From assembly GCA_016720545.1 (NCBI GenBank), contig JADKKK010000004.1, positions 1 through 64,000 of the forward strand: DNA of 64,000 bases. Direction: 5' to 3'. This DNA is from Myxococcales bacterium. GTDB taxonomy: Bacteria; Myxococcota_A; Polyangia; Polyangiales; Polyangiaceae. Below, piece by piece: positions 18,575-28,355 of this stretch. Each line of letters starts with the position of its first letter. Position 1 is the stretch's first letter. The notes beneath the pieces were generated by a model. The model ran no database searches and was not told the origin of the DNA. It saw only the letters and a program-made list of their open reading frames with translations. The translations under genes and the position numbers were made by a program.

Positions 18575-20196
18575 GCGCGCTGCTCGCGGGGGTCACCCTG
18601 ACGCCGTACGCGGGGGGCCAGCGAGGCGCCATCGGCGCGCTGCGCGACGCGAGCCTCGTCGCGCGGCTCCAGCGCTACCGCATGGAGGTCGCGAAGCGCT
18701 ACCGGGTGATCACGGCCGACGAGCTCGCCGCGTCTCTCCCGCGGGGCAAGGCGTGGCTCTCGACCAAGCTCGACGGCGAGCTCTGGTTCCTCGTCAAGCG
18801 GGGCGCCGAGGTGGTGCTCGCGTCGTTCAACGGGCGGGTGCTCTCGGGCACGCCGCTCGCGCGCGAGGCCGCCGCCCGGCTCGAGGGCTCGGGCGACGCC
18901 ATCTACGCGGGCGAGCTCACGGCCACGCCGCCGGAGGGCCGCCCGCGCGTGCAGCACGTGGGCGCGGCGCTCGCCGACGAGACCTTGGAGCCGCGCCTCC
19001 GCTTCTTCGCGTTCGACGTGGTCGAGCAGGGTGAGCCGGGTGAGGGCGCCGAGGACGGCGCGCGCCTCCCGTACGAAGAGCGCCTCGCGATCCTTCGCGA
19101 GCGCTTCGGCGCGGAAGACCATGGCGGTCGGGTGGCGCTCGTCACCACCGTCGCGGGCACCGGCGAAGACGCGCTCGCGTACTACCGCGAGTGGGTCACG
19201 GCGCAGCGCTTCGAGGGCCTCGTGCTCCGGAGCGAGGTGGGGCTCACTTACAAGATTAAGCCGTTCTTCACGGTCGATGCGGTCATCGTGGCCTACGGCG
19301 CGCGGCTCGAGGGCCAGCGCACGGTGCTCCGCGAGATCACGGTCGCGCTCCGGCGGGACGACGGCACGCTGCAGCTCCTCGGGCCCGTGGGGACCGGCTT
19401 CAGCGAGGACGACCGCGCGACGTGGCTCACCCGCCTCGCGGCGATGGAGGTGCCGAGCGCCTTCCGAATGGCGAACCGCGACGGCACGCTCTGCCGGTTC
19501 GTGCGGCCCGAGATCGTGGTCGAGGTGAAGCTCTCCGACCTCGTGGAGACCGACGCGAACGACGTGCCCGTGGTGCGCATGACGCTCGCGTACGACGCGA
19601 GCGCGGGCTACGCGCCGCGCGGCGACGCGCCGATCGCGGCGATGTTGTTCCCCACGTTTCTGCGAGAGCGCACCGACAAAACCCCCGACGTGGCGAGCGT
19701 CGGCATGACGCAGATCACGAGCCGCCTCGCGCTCGACCCCGACGCGCGGGCGGGCGGCCTCGCCGCGCCCGCGCCGGCCGAGGTGCTCCGCCGCGGGGTG
19801 TGGGTGAAGGGCGCGACCGCGGTGCGCAAGTTCGCGCTGCTCGCGACGCACAAGGAGCCTCGCCAGGGCTTCCCGCGGTTCCTCGTGTATGGCACCGACT
19901 TCTCGGGCGGGCGGGCCGAGCCGCTGAAGACGAGCCTGCGCACGGCGAGCACCCTCGAGAAGGCCGAGCAGCTCGTGGCCGCGTGGCTCGAGGACAACGT
20001 GAAGCGCGGGTGGCTGCCCGCCGGCGAGGGGGCGGCCGCGGAGCCCGCGCCCGCGCCTGCCGCGCCGAAGAAGGCCGCGAAGAAGGCCGCGGCGCCCGCG
20101 GCGGACAGCGCGCCCCTGGCGGCCGCACCCGCGGAGCCCGGCGCGACGGAGGCCGCGCCGCCCAAAAAGAAGCCCCGCAAGAAGAGCGAAGCCTGA
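18571..20196 (+). CDS. Divergent ATP-dependent DNA/RNA ligase with Lys/Ala-rich tail
   Basis: 541 residues. The nucleotidyltransferase motifs are present in order: motif I TKLDGE with the adenylated Lys at 66, motif III IYAGELTA (Glu115), IIIa FFAFDVV (145-151), IV FEGLVLR (214-220) and V TYKIKP (226-231). An OB-fold-like region follows (about 235-350). There is no long N-terminal DNA-binding domain, as in minimal LigC/LigD-type ligases. Residues about 365-470 are an extra domain of unknown type, and the last 70 residues are a histone-H1-like Lys/Ala/Pro tail that could bind nucleic acid. Start is GTG at 18571 in a GTGA overlap. No Ku or LigD polymerase gene is nearby. DNA versus RNA specificity cannot be told. 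Confidence 0.82.
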   Translation: MSALLAGVTLTPYAGGQRGAIGALRDASLVARLQRYRMEVAKRYRVITADELAASLPRGKAWLSTKLDGELWFLVKRGAEVVLASFNGRVLSGTPLAREAAARLEGSGDAIYAGELTATPPEGRPRVQHVGAALADETLEPRLRFFAFDVVEQGEPGEGAEDGARLPYEERLAILRERFGAEDHGGRVALVTTVAGTGEDALAYYREWVTAQRFEGLVLRSEVGLTYKIKPFFTVDAVIVAYGARLEGQRTVLREITVALRRDDGTLQLLGPVGTGFSEDDRATWLTRLAAMEVPSAFRMANRDGTLCRFVRPEIVVEVKLSDLVETDANDVPVVRMTLAYDASAGYAPRGDAPIAAMLFPTFLRERTDKTPDVASVGMTQITSRLALDPDARAGGLAAPAPAEVLRRGVWVKGATAVRKFALLATHKEPRQGFPRFLVYGTDFSGGRAEPLKTSLRTASTLEKAEQLVAAWLEDNVKRGWLPAGEGAAAEPAPAPAAPKKAAKKAAAPAADSAPLAAAPAEPGATEAAPPKKKPRKKSEA

Positions 20197-20266
20197 CGGC
20201 AGGGCGTTCCGGCTGCCCAGGGCCCTCTGGCCCGCCGCCACGCGAGGGCGTGGAGGACCCGCTCGA

Positions 20267-20419
20267 CTAGAGCGCCGAACCGCTTGATTCGGTCGGCCTT
20301 TCGCCGATTTACGTCGCCGTACTCGTTGCTCCTCCTCGCCTAGGAGCAGTAGGACTCGTCGTCGCGCCTCGCACGGCTCGCAACAAAACCCTCGGTCATC
20401 AAGCGGTTCGGCGCTCTAG
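20267..20419. repeat. MITE-like element 1, 22-bp perfect terminal inverted repeats
   Basis: A 153-bp stretch whose ends, 20267-20288 and 20398-20419, are perfect inverted copies of 22 bp starting CTAGAGCGCCG. The middle contains a small hairpin (TGCTCCT...AGGAGCA, about 20328-20347) and an internal CCTAGG. It has no gene. It sits 70 bp after the ligase stop. Long perfect ends on a short non-coding body fit a miniature inverted-repeat element moved by a transposase encoded elsewhere; a large RNA hairpin acting as terminator is an alternative. Confidence 0.75.
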
Positions 20420-20428
20420 CTAGCTTAG

Positions 20429-20730
20429 CTAGTCTCCTGGAAGCGTGATCCCTTCCAGAAGTCGCGCGGCTCGGCCTTTCGCCACAAGGGAGCGAGGGGG
20501 TGTCCCGTTTTCGGCGGCGGTGGGAGGATACTCATGTTCGAGGGTCGGCGTTCTCGCGCGGTCACACCCGAAACCACTGTCCCCTGAGCGCAAAGCGCCG
20601 CCTCCACCGCGCGGAACGACGTCCGAGTTGAGGACGGGCCCGCCGCCGCCGAAAACGGGGCACCCCATCGCTCCTCGGCATGACACCGAAGACCGGACTT
20701 CTGATACGAACCACGACTCCAGGGGACTAG
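20429..20730. repeat. MITE-like element 2, long imperfect palindrome
   Basis: A 302-bp stretch with 13-bp ends, CTAGTCTCCTGGA and its inverse (12 of 13 match), and an inner 35-bp inverted pair at 20490-20524 and 20639-20673 with about three mismatches. No credible gene is inside; open frames read across it reflect the palindrome. It lies 9 bp from element 1 and its right end contains the stop codon of lrgB. Together the two elements fill the 530-bp gap between the ligase operon and lrgB. Confidence 0.7.
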
Positions 20731-21428
20731 GGGCCCGCCACCCTCACGGCGACCCACGCGAGCACCGCGGTGAGCACCCCGTGGATCACCATCGCGGCGG
20801 CGCTCGCCCCCTCCTCGGCGGCGCCCTCCTCCCGGGCGCGGGCGGTCCCCACGATGTGCGCGGCGGCGCCCATCGCGAGCCCGAACGCGTGGCGATCACG
20901 CACGCCGAGCGCGCGGAGGAGCGCTGGACCGATGAGCGCGCCGACGACGCCCACGAGCACCACGACCACGGCCGCGAGGGAGGCATCCCCACCGAGGCGT
21001 GCGGCCACCGGCGCGGCGATCGCGGTCGTCGCGGATTTGGGAGCGAGCGACGCGACGACCACGCGCGAGGCGCCGAGCGCGCGCGCGACGAGCACCGCCG
21101 TGAACGCGCCGCTCACGGCGCCGAGCGTGAGCGACACGAGCACGGCGCGGGCGCGGTCGCGCAGCTCGTCGAGCCGCGCGTCGAGCACGTACGCGAGGGC
21201 CACGACCGAAGGACCCACGAGCCACGACAGCGGCCGCGTGGCCTCGCGGTAGGTGGCGAGCGGCAGGTGGAGCGCGCGCAGGGCGAGGCCCACGCACACG
21301 ATCGTAAGCACCAGCGGGTTCAGCCACGCGCGCTGCGCCCGCGCCCGCGCCTGGAGCGCGCGAAATCCCTCGTAGAGCGCGAGCGTCCCGGTGAAGAGCG
21401 CGACGGCGAGGCCGACCTCCCCGATCAT
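20727..21428 (-). CDS. lrgB: LrgB/CidB-like membrane protein
   Basis: 233 residues, almost wholly hydrophobic with about seven membrane segments. It shows the LrgB core: PLSWLVGPSVVALAYVLD and LAPKSATTAIAAPVA (the conserved 'PKSVTTPIA'-type loop), then MGAAAHIVGTARA near the end. LrgA and LrgB together form a membrane system linked to control of murein hydrolases or to export of small metabolites such as pyruvate or glycolate. It begins at ATG 21428 in an ATGA overlap with lrgA. Its TAG stop lies in the terminal CTAG of the neighbouring palindromic element. Confidence 0.88.
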   Translation of the reverse strand: MIGEVGLAVALFTGTLALYEGFRALQARARAQRAWLNPLVLTIVCVGLALRALHLPLATYREATRPLSWLVGPSVVALAYVLDARLDELRDRARAVLVSLTLGAVSGAFTAVLVARALGASRVVVASLAPKSATTAIAAPVAARLGGDASLAAVVVVLVGVVGALIGPALLRALGVRDRHAFGLAMGAAAHIVGTARAREEGAAEEGASAAAMVIHGVLTAVLAWVAVRVAGP

Positions 21429-21766
21429 GACCGAGCCATGCGCTGCGCGGTGAGCCCGACCACGGCGAACACCACGAGTGTGCTCACCACGGAGGCGACC
21501 ACGACGGGCACGAGCGCGCTCGAGATGAGCTCCACGCTCGTAGGGCCAAAGATGGCCACCGCCGCCGGCACGATGAAGAGCGCCATGCGCCCCGTGAGCG
21601 CGCCGCAGGCCTCGGCGATCGCGGCCCGCGGCACGAGCCCCGCCCTGAGCGCGACGAGCAGCGCCACGAGGCCGAGGACCGGGCCGGGCAGGGGCAAGCG
21701 CGCGAGGCGCTCGAACGCCTCGCCGAGCGCGGTGAAAAAGGACACGAGCAGGAGGCCTCGCAGCAT
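21425..21766 (-). CDS. lrgA: LrgA/CidA-like membrane protein
   Basis: 113 residues with four hydrophobic segments. LPLPGPVLGLVALLVAL matches the LrgA/CidA signature (IPGPIxGxxxLFxxL), and FIVPAAVAIF the conserved 'LFFVPAGVGI' motif. The family is described as holin-like partners of LrgB, acting at the inner membrane. The ATG at 21766 is chosen because the protein then begins just before the first membrane helix. It overlaps lrgB by ATGA, giving a two-gene operon. It is divergent from the fumarase gene. Confidence 0.85.
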   Translation of the reverse strand: MLRGLLLVSFFTALGEAFERLARLPLPGPVLGLVALLVALRAGLVPRAAIAEACGALTGRMALFIVPAAVAIFGPTSVELISSALVPVVVASVVSTLVVFAVVGLTAQRMARS

Positions 21767-22005
21767 GGGCGGGAGCAGAGCACACTTGCCTGGCGTGTGG
21801 GCGTGGCGCGCGCCTGGCCGCGTCCCGTGCCGCGCGTCCCGCGCTGCAGAGCGCCCTCCCGGGGTCGAATTTCGCGCCCGTGGCCGCGAGCGTCGATGAC
21901 GCCGTCGCCGGCCCGTGCTGTAACCCCAGCCGCGGTCGCGGCAGAGGTGGCCGCGGCGGGCACGACCCCGCGCCGGACTCGGCCCCACGCGAACCAGGAG
22001 ATGCT

Positions 22006-23647
<1,642 letters not shown>

Positions 23648-23700
23648 CGGTCGCCGTCGCCTCTCGTCCCGTCGCTCCGCGGGTTTGCTACGCTCACGTG

Positions 23701-24525
23701 ATGTTCGTCGTCGCGCTCCTCGCGCTCGCGCGCACCGTAGAGGAAGAGGTGCCGGCCCTCGCCGCGGATCTGGGCGTCACGCCGTACGACGCCGGGCAGC
23801 TCCTGCGGAGCGGACCGCCGTCGATCCTCCTCCGCGTGGCAGACCGCGAGCGCGCGGCGTGGCTGCTCGGCCGCGTCCGAGCGCGGGGCCACGACGCCGT
23901 CGCGTTCGACGCGTCGGTGGTCGCCGCGAGCGACGTCATGCCCACCGTACGATCGTTCACGCTGGAGGCCGCCGCGCTCGTGTGCGCGTGCCACGGCCGG
24001 CCCGACGAGCGCGTCGAGTTCCCCGATCTGGTCGCCCTCGTGCGCGCCGTCCATCAGACCCGCACCGAGTCCACGGTGTCCACCAAGCAGACCTCCGTCA
24101 GCCTCGGCCGGCTCGCGCTCTCCGGCGGGCTCATGCTCACGAAGACCGTCACCAAGGAGGCCAAGAAGAGCACCGACGATCGCGAGGCGGTGCTCTACCT
24201 CTTTCGTCGCGTCGGCAAGCCCGTGCTCTTCGGGGCTACGCGCGCGCGATACGCGGGCCTCGGCGCCGACGTGAGGCCCACTCAGGCGGAGAACTTCGAG
24301 CGGGTCATCGCCCTGCTCCGCGAGCGGGCGCCCGACGCCGCGTACGACGCACGGCTCGTGTCGCTCCGGGTTGGCGTACGCGAGAAGGTGTCGCTGGCGG
24401 GCGCCAGCGGAAGCGCCCTCGGCCTGACCATGACAGCGTCTTCGGCGAGCGCCGTCGACATCCTCGCCCACACGGTCGCGCTGGCGCTCGCGCGACGCGA
24501 GGCGGGGCCGTACCGCGGGCGGTAG
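23701..24525 (+). CDS. Unknown soluble protein
   Basis: 274 residues; ATG at 23701, 53 bp after the fumarase stop on the same strand. The N-terminal part (LARTVEEEVPALAADLGV, YDAGQLLRSGPPSILLR, RERAAWLLGRVRARGHDAV) recalls an alpha/beta ferredoxin-like module of the kind found in ribosomal L7/L12-like or degradation-adaptor proteins. The middle is basic and Thr-rich (TKTVTKEAKKSTDDREAVLYLF). No catalytic motif or known family is recognised. It is convergent with the esterase gene, only 29 bp away. Confidence 0.65.
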   Translation: MFVVALLALARTVEEEVPALAADLGVTPYDAGQLLRSGPPSILLRVADRERAAWLLGRVRARGHDAVAFDASVVAASDVMPTVRSFTLEAAALVCACHGRPDERVEFPDLVALVRAVHQTRTESTVSTKQTSVSLGRLALSGGLMLTKTVTKEAKKSTDDREAVLYLFRRVGKPVLFGATRARYAGLGADVRPTQAENFERVIALLRERAPDAAYDARLVSLRVGVREKVSLAGASGSALGLTMTASSASAVDILAHTVALALARREAGPYRGR

Positions 24526-24554
24526 CCAAGTCGCCGAGCGCCGCGCCGCCGCGC

Positions 24555-25844
24555 TCAGTAGCCCGCGAGCGCTCTCACCACTGGAATGAGCGCGGCCGCC
24601 GCGCGGTCGTGCACCGCCTGGCTCGGGTGGTAGTCGCAGCCGCCGAGCTCGGTGGTGGGCTCGGGCGCGAGCGCGACGTAGTGCACTCGCGCGTCACCCG
24701 CCCGCTGGCGCGCGGTCACGGCGGTCGTCACCGCGGCCGTCTGGTCGGTGCGTGCGCCGTAGCGCGCGGGCGTGGCGTCGGTCTGCGTGGGGCCGACGAG
24801 CGCGAAGATGTGCGCCTGCGGGGCGCTCGACCGCGCGCGCGTGAGCAGCGCCTCGTACGCCGCCTCGAAGGCCGCGAGGTCGGGCGGGTCGAACACCTGG
24901 GGGCGCTCCTGGAGGAAGTCGTTGGCGCCCACCATCACGAACACGGCGTCCGGCACGAGGCGGGAGGGCGCCCACACGCTGAGCGCGTCGTCCGGCAGCG
25001 CGCGGTCGTAGAGCTCGGGGAAGAGCAGCGGGCTCCCGCGCCGGTAGTTCTTCGTGAGGCCCTTGCCCTGGTAGGCCACGCCGACCTCGTCGGCGTCGAG
25101 CGCGCTCGCGACCTGCGCCGCGAAGGTGGTGTGGAAGTTCTGGGTCGCGGCGGAATAGGGGCACTGAGGGCCCGGGCCGGCGATGCCGTAGCCGTTGGTG
25201 AGAGAGTCTCCCAGGAACTCGAAGACGCGCCGCCGAGGCCCGGGAGCCGGGAGCAGCGTACCCGCGCCGAGGCCCACGCCGAGGAGCTGCGTGCGCCCGC
25301 CCACGGCCTCCGTGCGGCGATAGAGCTCGAGCGTGTGCTCCGAGGCGGGGAGGCCCTCCGCCAGGCGGTAGGTCGAGCGGCCCGGGCTCAGCACCAGCGG
25401 CGCGGCCCGCCACACGCCGTCGACCGCGACGTCCCACTCGCTGGGTCCGCCTGCGCCCGGCAGCTCATCGAGCGTGAGCGACACCTCGGTGCCGCGAAAC
25501 CTCAGGCGCAGCTTGCTGCCGGGCCACGCGGCGCGAGGGCCCGCCGGGTCACGCGTGTCCCAGCGGCCGAAGGTGGCGACGGAGGGCGCGGGGCTCGCGT
25601 CGGGTGCGTTACGGTCTGCGCCCGCATCGCTCGGCGGCCGGCCGGCGTCGCGCGGGCTTGGCGCCGGCTCGCCCGGCGTCGTCGAGGGCTCCGCCGGCGG
25701 TGTCGGAGTCGTCGCCGAGGGCCCGGGCGCCGACGCGGTGCTCGTGACGACGACCTCGCAGCCGAGCCCCGTGAGCCCGAGCCCCGCCAGGACCAAGACC
25801 GCATGGAAGGGACGGCGCAGGGCGGGGGAAAGCGAGGGCCGCAT
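24555..25844 (-). CDS. SGNH-hydrolase lipoprotein, CE2-like esterase
   Basis: 429 residues. The signal peptide ends in the lipobox LTGLGC (Cys29), followed by a 60-residue Pro/Thr/Ala linker. Residues about 90-200 form a beta-sandwich (LRLRFRGTEVSLTLDE). The SGNH hydrolase domain has block I FLGDSLTNGYG (nucleophile Ser214), the Gly in AYQGKG, block III VGANDF and block V DYHPS carrying the Asp/His pair. A jelly-roll plus SGNH arrangement matches carbohydrate esterase family 2, which removes acetyl groups from xylan or related polysaccharides. Surface anchoring suggests action on external glycans. The substrate is inferred from family only. Confidence 0.85.
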   Translation of the reverse strand: MRPSLSPALRRPFHAVLVLAGLGLTGLGCEVVVTSTASAPGPSATTPTPPAEPSTTPGEPAPSPRDAGRPPSDAGADRNAPDASPAPSVATFGRWDTRDPAGPRAAWPGSKLRLRFRGTEVSLTLDELPGAGGPSEWDVAVDGVWRAAPLVLSPGRSTYRLAEGLPASEHTLELYRRTEAVGGRTQLLGVGLGAGTLLPAPGPRRRVFEFLGDSLTNGYGIAGPGPQCPYSAATQNFHTTFAAQVASALDADEVGVAYQGKGLTKNYRRGSPLLFPELYDRALPDDALSVWAPSRLVPDAVFVMVGANDFLQERPQVFDPPDLAAFEAAYEALLTRARSSAPQAHIFALVGPTQTDATPARYGARTDQTAAVTTAVTARQRAGDARVHYVALAPEPTTELGGCDYHPSQAVHDRAAAALIPVVRALAGY

Positions 25845-25895
25845 GGACCCGCGAGGATACGCGACGCGCCCGTCGCGCGCTCGTCACGGGAGTAA

Positions 25896-26990
25896 CTATT
25901 TTCCAGGGCCCGTCGCTGGCGCCGCCTTGGCCTTCCGCCGGCGGTCGTCGCGGTAGTCGAACTTGGCTTTCGACGGGCCTGGCGGGCTCTTCGCGATGAT
26001 GGGATCGGGGAAGAAGTCGTGCGCCTCCACCGTGGGCGCGGGGGTGTTGCCGGCGTCGGCCGGGGGCTTCCACGAGGGCGCGCCGGCCGCGTCCTTGCAG
26101 CAGCGGAACGACCAGAAGTAGTACCACTCGTCGGGCGTGTGCGCGTGGCTCGAGGGCCGGCACTGGTTTCTGACGTGACCCCACGCGCCGCCCTTCAGCG
26201 CCGCGAAGCGGGACTTCTCGACGGCTTTTTCGTCGTGAATGGCCCACTCGTCGAAGTTGCCAGTCTGGTCGTACACGCCGAAGCCGCTCTTGCAGCCAGG
26301 CATCGAGCCCGACGGCACGCTCTGGTCGAGTCGCGACAGCTCGGCGAGGCGCGTCTCCGGGTCCTTCGACGAGAACAGGAACGCCCCGTACTTCTTCTCA
26401 GGGTTCACATAGAAATTGTCGATGTTGCACACGTCGTGATCGCGCTTCCACCCGTAGGGGAAGGGCGTGTGCTCCGGACCCTCGCACGCGGCGGTCCACT
26501 CGCTGCTCCAGCAGAGGCGCTTCCCGTGGGCCTCGCACGACGCCTGCGCTTCATACCAAGTCGCGTTCCACGCGGGGTGGCCGCCCGCCTTGTTCGGGTA
26601 CTCGTACGGGTCGATGCAGAACTGGCGGTGCTCGGTAGGCACGAGGCACTTCTGCTTTCCCTTCGCGTATTCGTGGCAAATCTTGAGGTGGTTCGTCGTG
26701 TCCTTTTCGAGCTCCACGCACTCGCGCTCGACCTTCGGACAGAACTCCGTGTCGACGTACACCATGTCGGCGGGACACGCGGCCGACGAGGCGCCGCCCT
26801 CCACCAGGGGCGCCGCGTCGATCGAGGCGTCGGCGCCGTCGGCGGTGGCGTCGGGGGGCGTCGGGGCGGGCGCGGCGCTGGCCTTGCGCGCGGTCGCGGC
26901 CGCCGCGTCGTCGGGCTCCGCGTGGCTGCACGCGGCTGCGCCCACGAGCGAGCCACAGGCGAGGGCGACGACGACGAAGTGGGCTCTCAT
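25896..26990 (-). CDS. Formylglycine-generating-enzyme-like (SUMF1) lipoprotein
   Basis: 364 residues. The lipobox is VGAAAC, followed by an Ala/Pro/Asp linker to residue 70. The remaining part follows the FGE-sulfatase (SUMF1) fold: VYVDTEFCPKVE, FCIDPYEYPNK, PAWNATWYEAQASCEAHGKR, RLCWSSEWTAACEG, GNFDEWAIHDE, LKGGAWGH and FWSFRCCKDA. In true formylglycine enzymes a specific Cys pair oxidises a sulfatase Cys; many secreted relatives lack that activity and serve as binding or signalling domains. About ten cysteines suggest several disulfides. It is last before a divergent gap of about 210 bp. Confidence 0.82.
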   Translation of the reverse strand: MRAHFVVVALACGSLVGAAACSHAEPDDAAAATARKASAAPAPTPPDATADGADASIDAAPLVEGGASSAACPADMVYVDTEFCPKVERECVELEKDTTNHLKICHEYAKGKQKCLVPTEHRQFCIDPYEYPNKAGGHPAWNATWYEAQASCEAHGKRLCWSSEWTAACEGPEHTPFPYGWKRDHDVCNIDNFYVNPEKKYGAFLFSSKDPETRLAELSRLDQSVPSGSMPGCKSGFGVYDQTGNFDEWAIHDEKAVEKSRFAALKGGAWGHVRNQCRPSSHAHTPDEWYYFWSFRCCKDAAGAPSWKPPADAGNTPAPTVEAHDFFPDPIIAKSPPGPSKAKFDYRDDRRRKAKAAPATGPGK

Positions 26991-27202
26991 GGGGAGGTGG
27001 AGTCTCCCCCCGCGAGGCGCGCGAGGCAAAGAAACGGGCGCACGATCGGCTGCGCGAGGCGGGGGCGAGATCGACCGGGCGGCGCGAGGAGCGGGGGCGC
27101 CGCGCCGCACCCGCGGTAGTCTGACCCCGTGAACCTGGAAGTGAGCCCCGCAGGGGCGAACGAAGGCCTATGGCGGGCCCGAGCCGCAGGCGAGGTGGCG
27201 CC

Positions 27203-28306
27203 ATGAACCTCGAGCTCCGAGAGGCCTCGTCGCAAGCCCGCGCCCTGCGTCCAGCGGCCGAGCTCCTGGCTGAGGCGGCGCGTGAGGCTCGCCTCCTCGG
27301 CGCGGCGACCCCCGTGAACCTCACCGAAGAGCGCGCGCGGCTCGCGCAGGCGCTCGCGCGTGGCGAGTGCCCGCGCCCCCGGTGGCGCTACGGCCGCGGC
27401 GGCCGAGGCGAGCTGCGGGCCCGCCTCACGCGGCTCGCGCGCGCGCTCGAAGGCGTCGAGGGGCCCCTCGCGGCCCTCTACCTCGCGCGCGCCGAGGAGC
27501 TCGCGCTCGAGTGTGCGCTCGTGGGCGCCGTGGGCACGGGCGCCTTCGGCCCGCTCGCCGCGCGCCGCTTCCTCGAGGCTGAGGGCGTCGATCGCGGCCT
27601 CGACTTCGCGCGTGAGCACGTGGGCGACCACGAGCCGGAGGCCGCCCTCGGGCCCTCGCTCCCGTCGCACGATCCGTCCCCGTCCTCGCTCGTGTCTCGG
27701 ATGCGCGCCGAGCTCTCCGCGCGCGGCATCCCGTTTCGCGTCTGTGTGGTGGAGGGGCTCTCCGCGCTCGCGGCAACCGGCGACGGCGCGGTCTTCGTCG
27801 CGCACGGCCGCGAGACCCGAGGGGACGACGTACCCCGCACCGTCCTCCACGAGCTCGACGGCCACGTGCTCCCCCGCGTGCGCGCGGCCGCCGCGCCGCT
27901 CGCCCTCTTTCGCTTTGGGGCGGCGCGCGCCACGGACGACCAGGAGGGCTACGCGCTGCTGCTCGAGGAGCGCGGCGGCTTCCTCGGCCCGGCGCGGCGC
28001 CGCGAGCTCTCCGCGCGGCGCGTGGCCGTCCAGCTCGCCGTCGACGGGGCATCGTATGGCGAGTGTGCGCGCGCCCTGATGACTCGGCACGCGTTCGAGG
28101 CCGGGGCCGCCGCGCGGCTCGCCGAGCGCGTCTACCGTGGTGGAGACGGCGTCTGTCTCGGACTGGCGCGCGACCGCGTCTACCTCGACGCGTGGCTGCG
28201 GCTCCGGGCCGCCTTCGCCGAGGAACCCCACCTCGAGGGGCTCGTGTCGGGCGGCCAGATCTCGCTCGCAGCGGCGCGCGCGCTCGCCGGGCATCCCCTC
28301 GACTGA
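27203..28306 (+). CDS. QEGLA-motif zinc peptidase-like protein (DUF1704/MATCAP family)
   Basis: 367 residues, no signal. The zinc-peptidase helix HELDGH (an HExxH motif, in RTVLHELDGHVLPR) is followed by DDQEGYALLLEE, the QEGLA-type motif carrying the third ligand Glu. These define the DUF1704 family, annotated in bacteria as 'flavohemoglobin expression-modulating QEGLA motif protein' and related to animal MATCAP tubulin carboxypeptidases. The bacterial substrate is not known. The N-terminal 200 residues are helical and Arg/Ala-rich. ATG 27203 follows GAGGTGG. It is convergent with the ABC-F gene. Confidence 0.85.
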   Translation: MNLELREASSQARALRPAAELLAEAAREARLLGAATPVNLTEERARLAQALARGECPRPRWRYGRGGRGELRARLTRLARALEGVEGPLAALYLARAEELALECALVGAVGTGAFGPLAARRFLEAEGVDRGLDFAREHVGDHEPEAALGPSLPSHDPSPSSLVSRMRAELSARGIPFRVCVVEGLSALAATGDGAVFVAHGRETRGDDVPRTVLHELDGHVLPRVRAAAAPLALFRFGAARATDDQEGYALLLEERGGFLGPARRRELSARRVAVQLAVDGASYGECARALMTRHAFEAGAAARLAERVYRGGDGVCLGLARDRVYLDAWLRLRAAFAEEPHLEGLVSGGQISLAAARALAGHPLD

Positions 28307-28355
28307 CGCTGCCCTCGAATCGATCGGCGCGCCTCGCGCGCGCTCGCCTCCGAGG

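Noticed and set aside
18571..20196. Classical LigD/Ku end-joining operon
   Set aside because: No Ku, polymerase or phosphoesterase domain is present in the three genes.
20431..20757. A coding gene inside the palindromic element
   Set aside because: The frame simply reads through the inverted repeat; composition is low-complexity and no ribosome site or homologous motif is seen.
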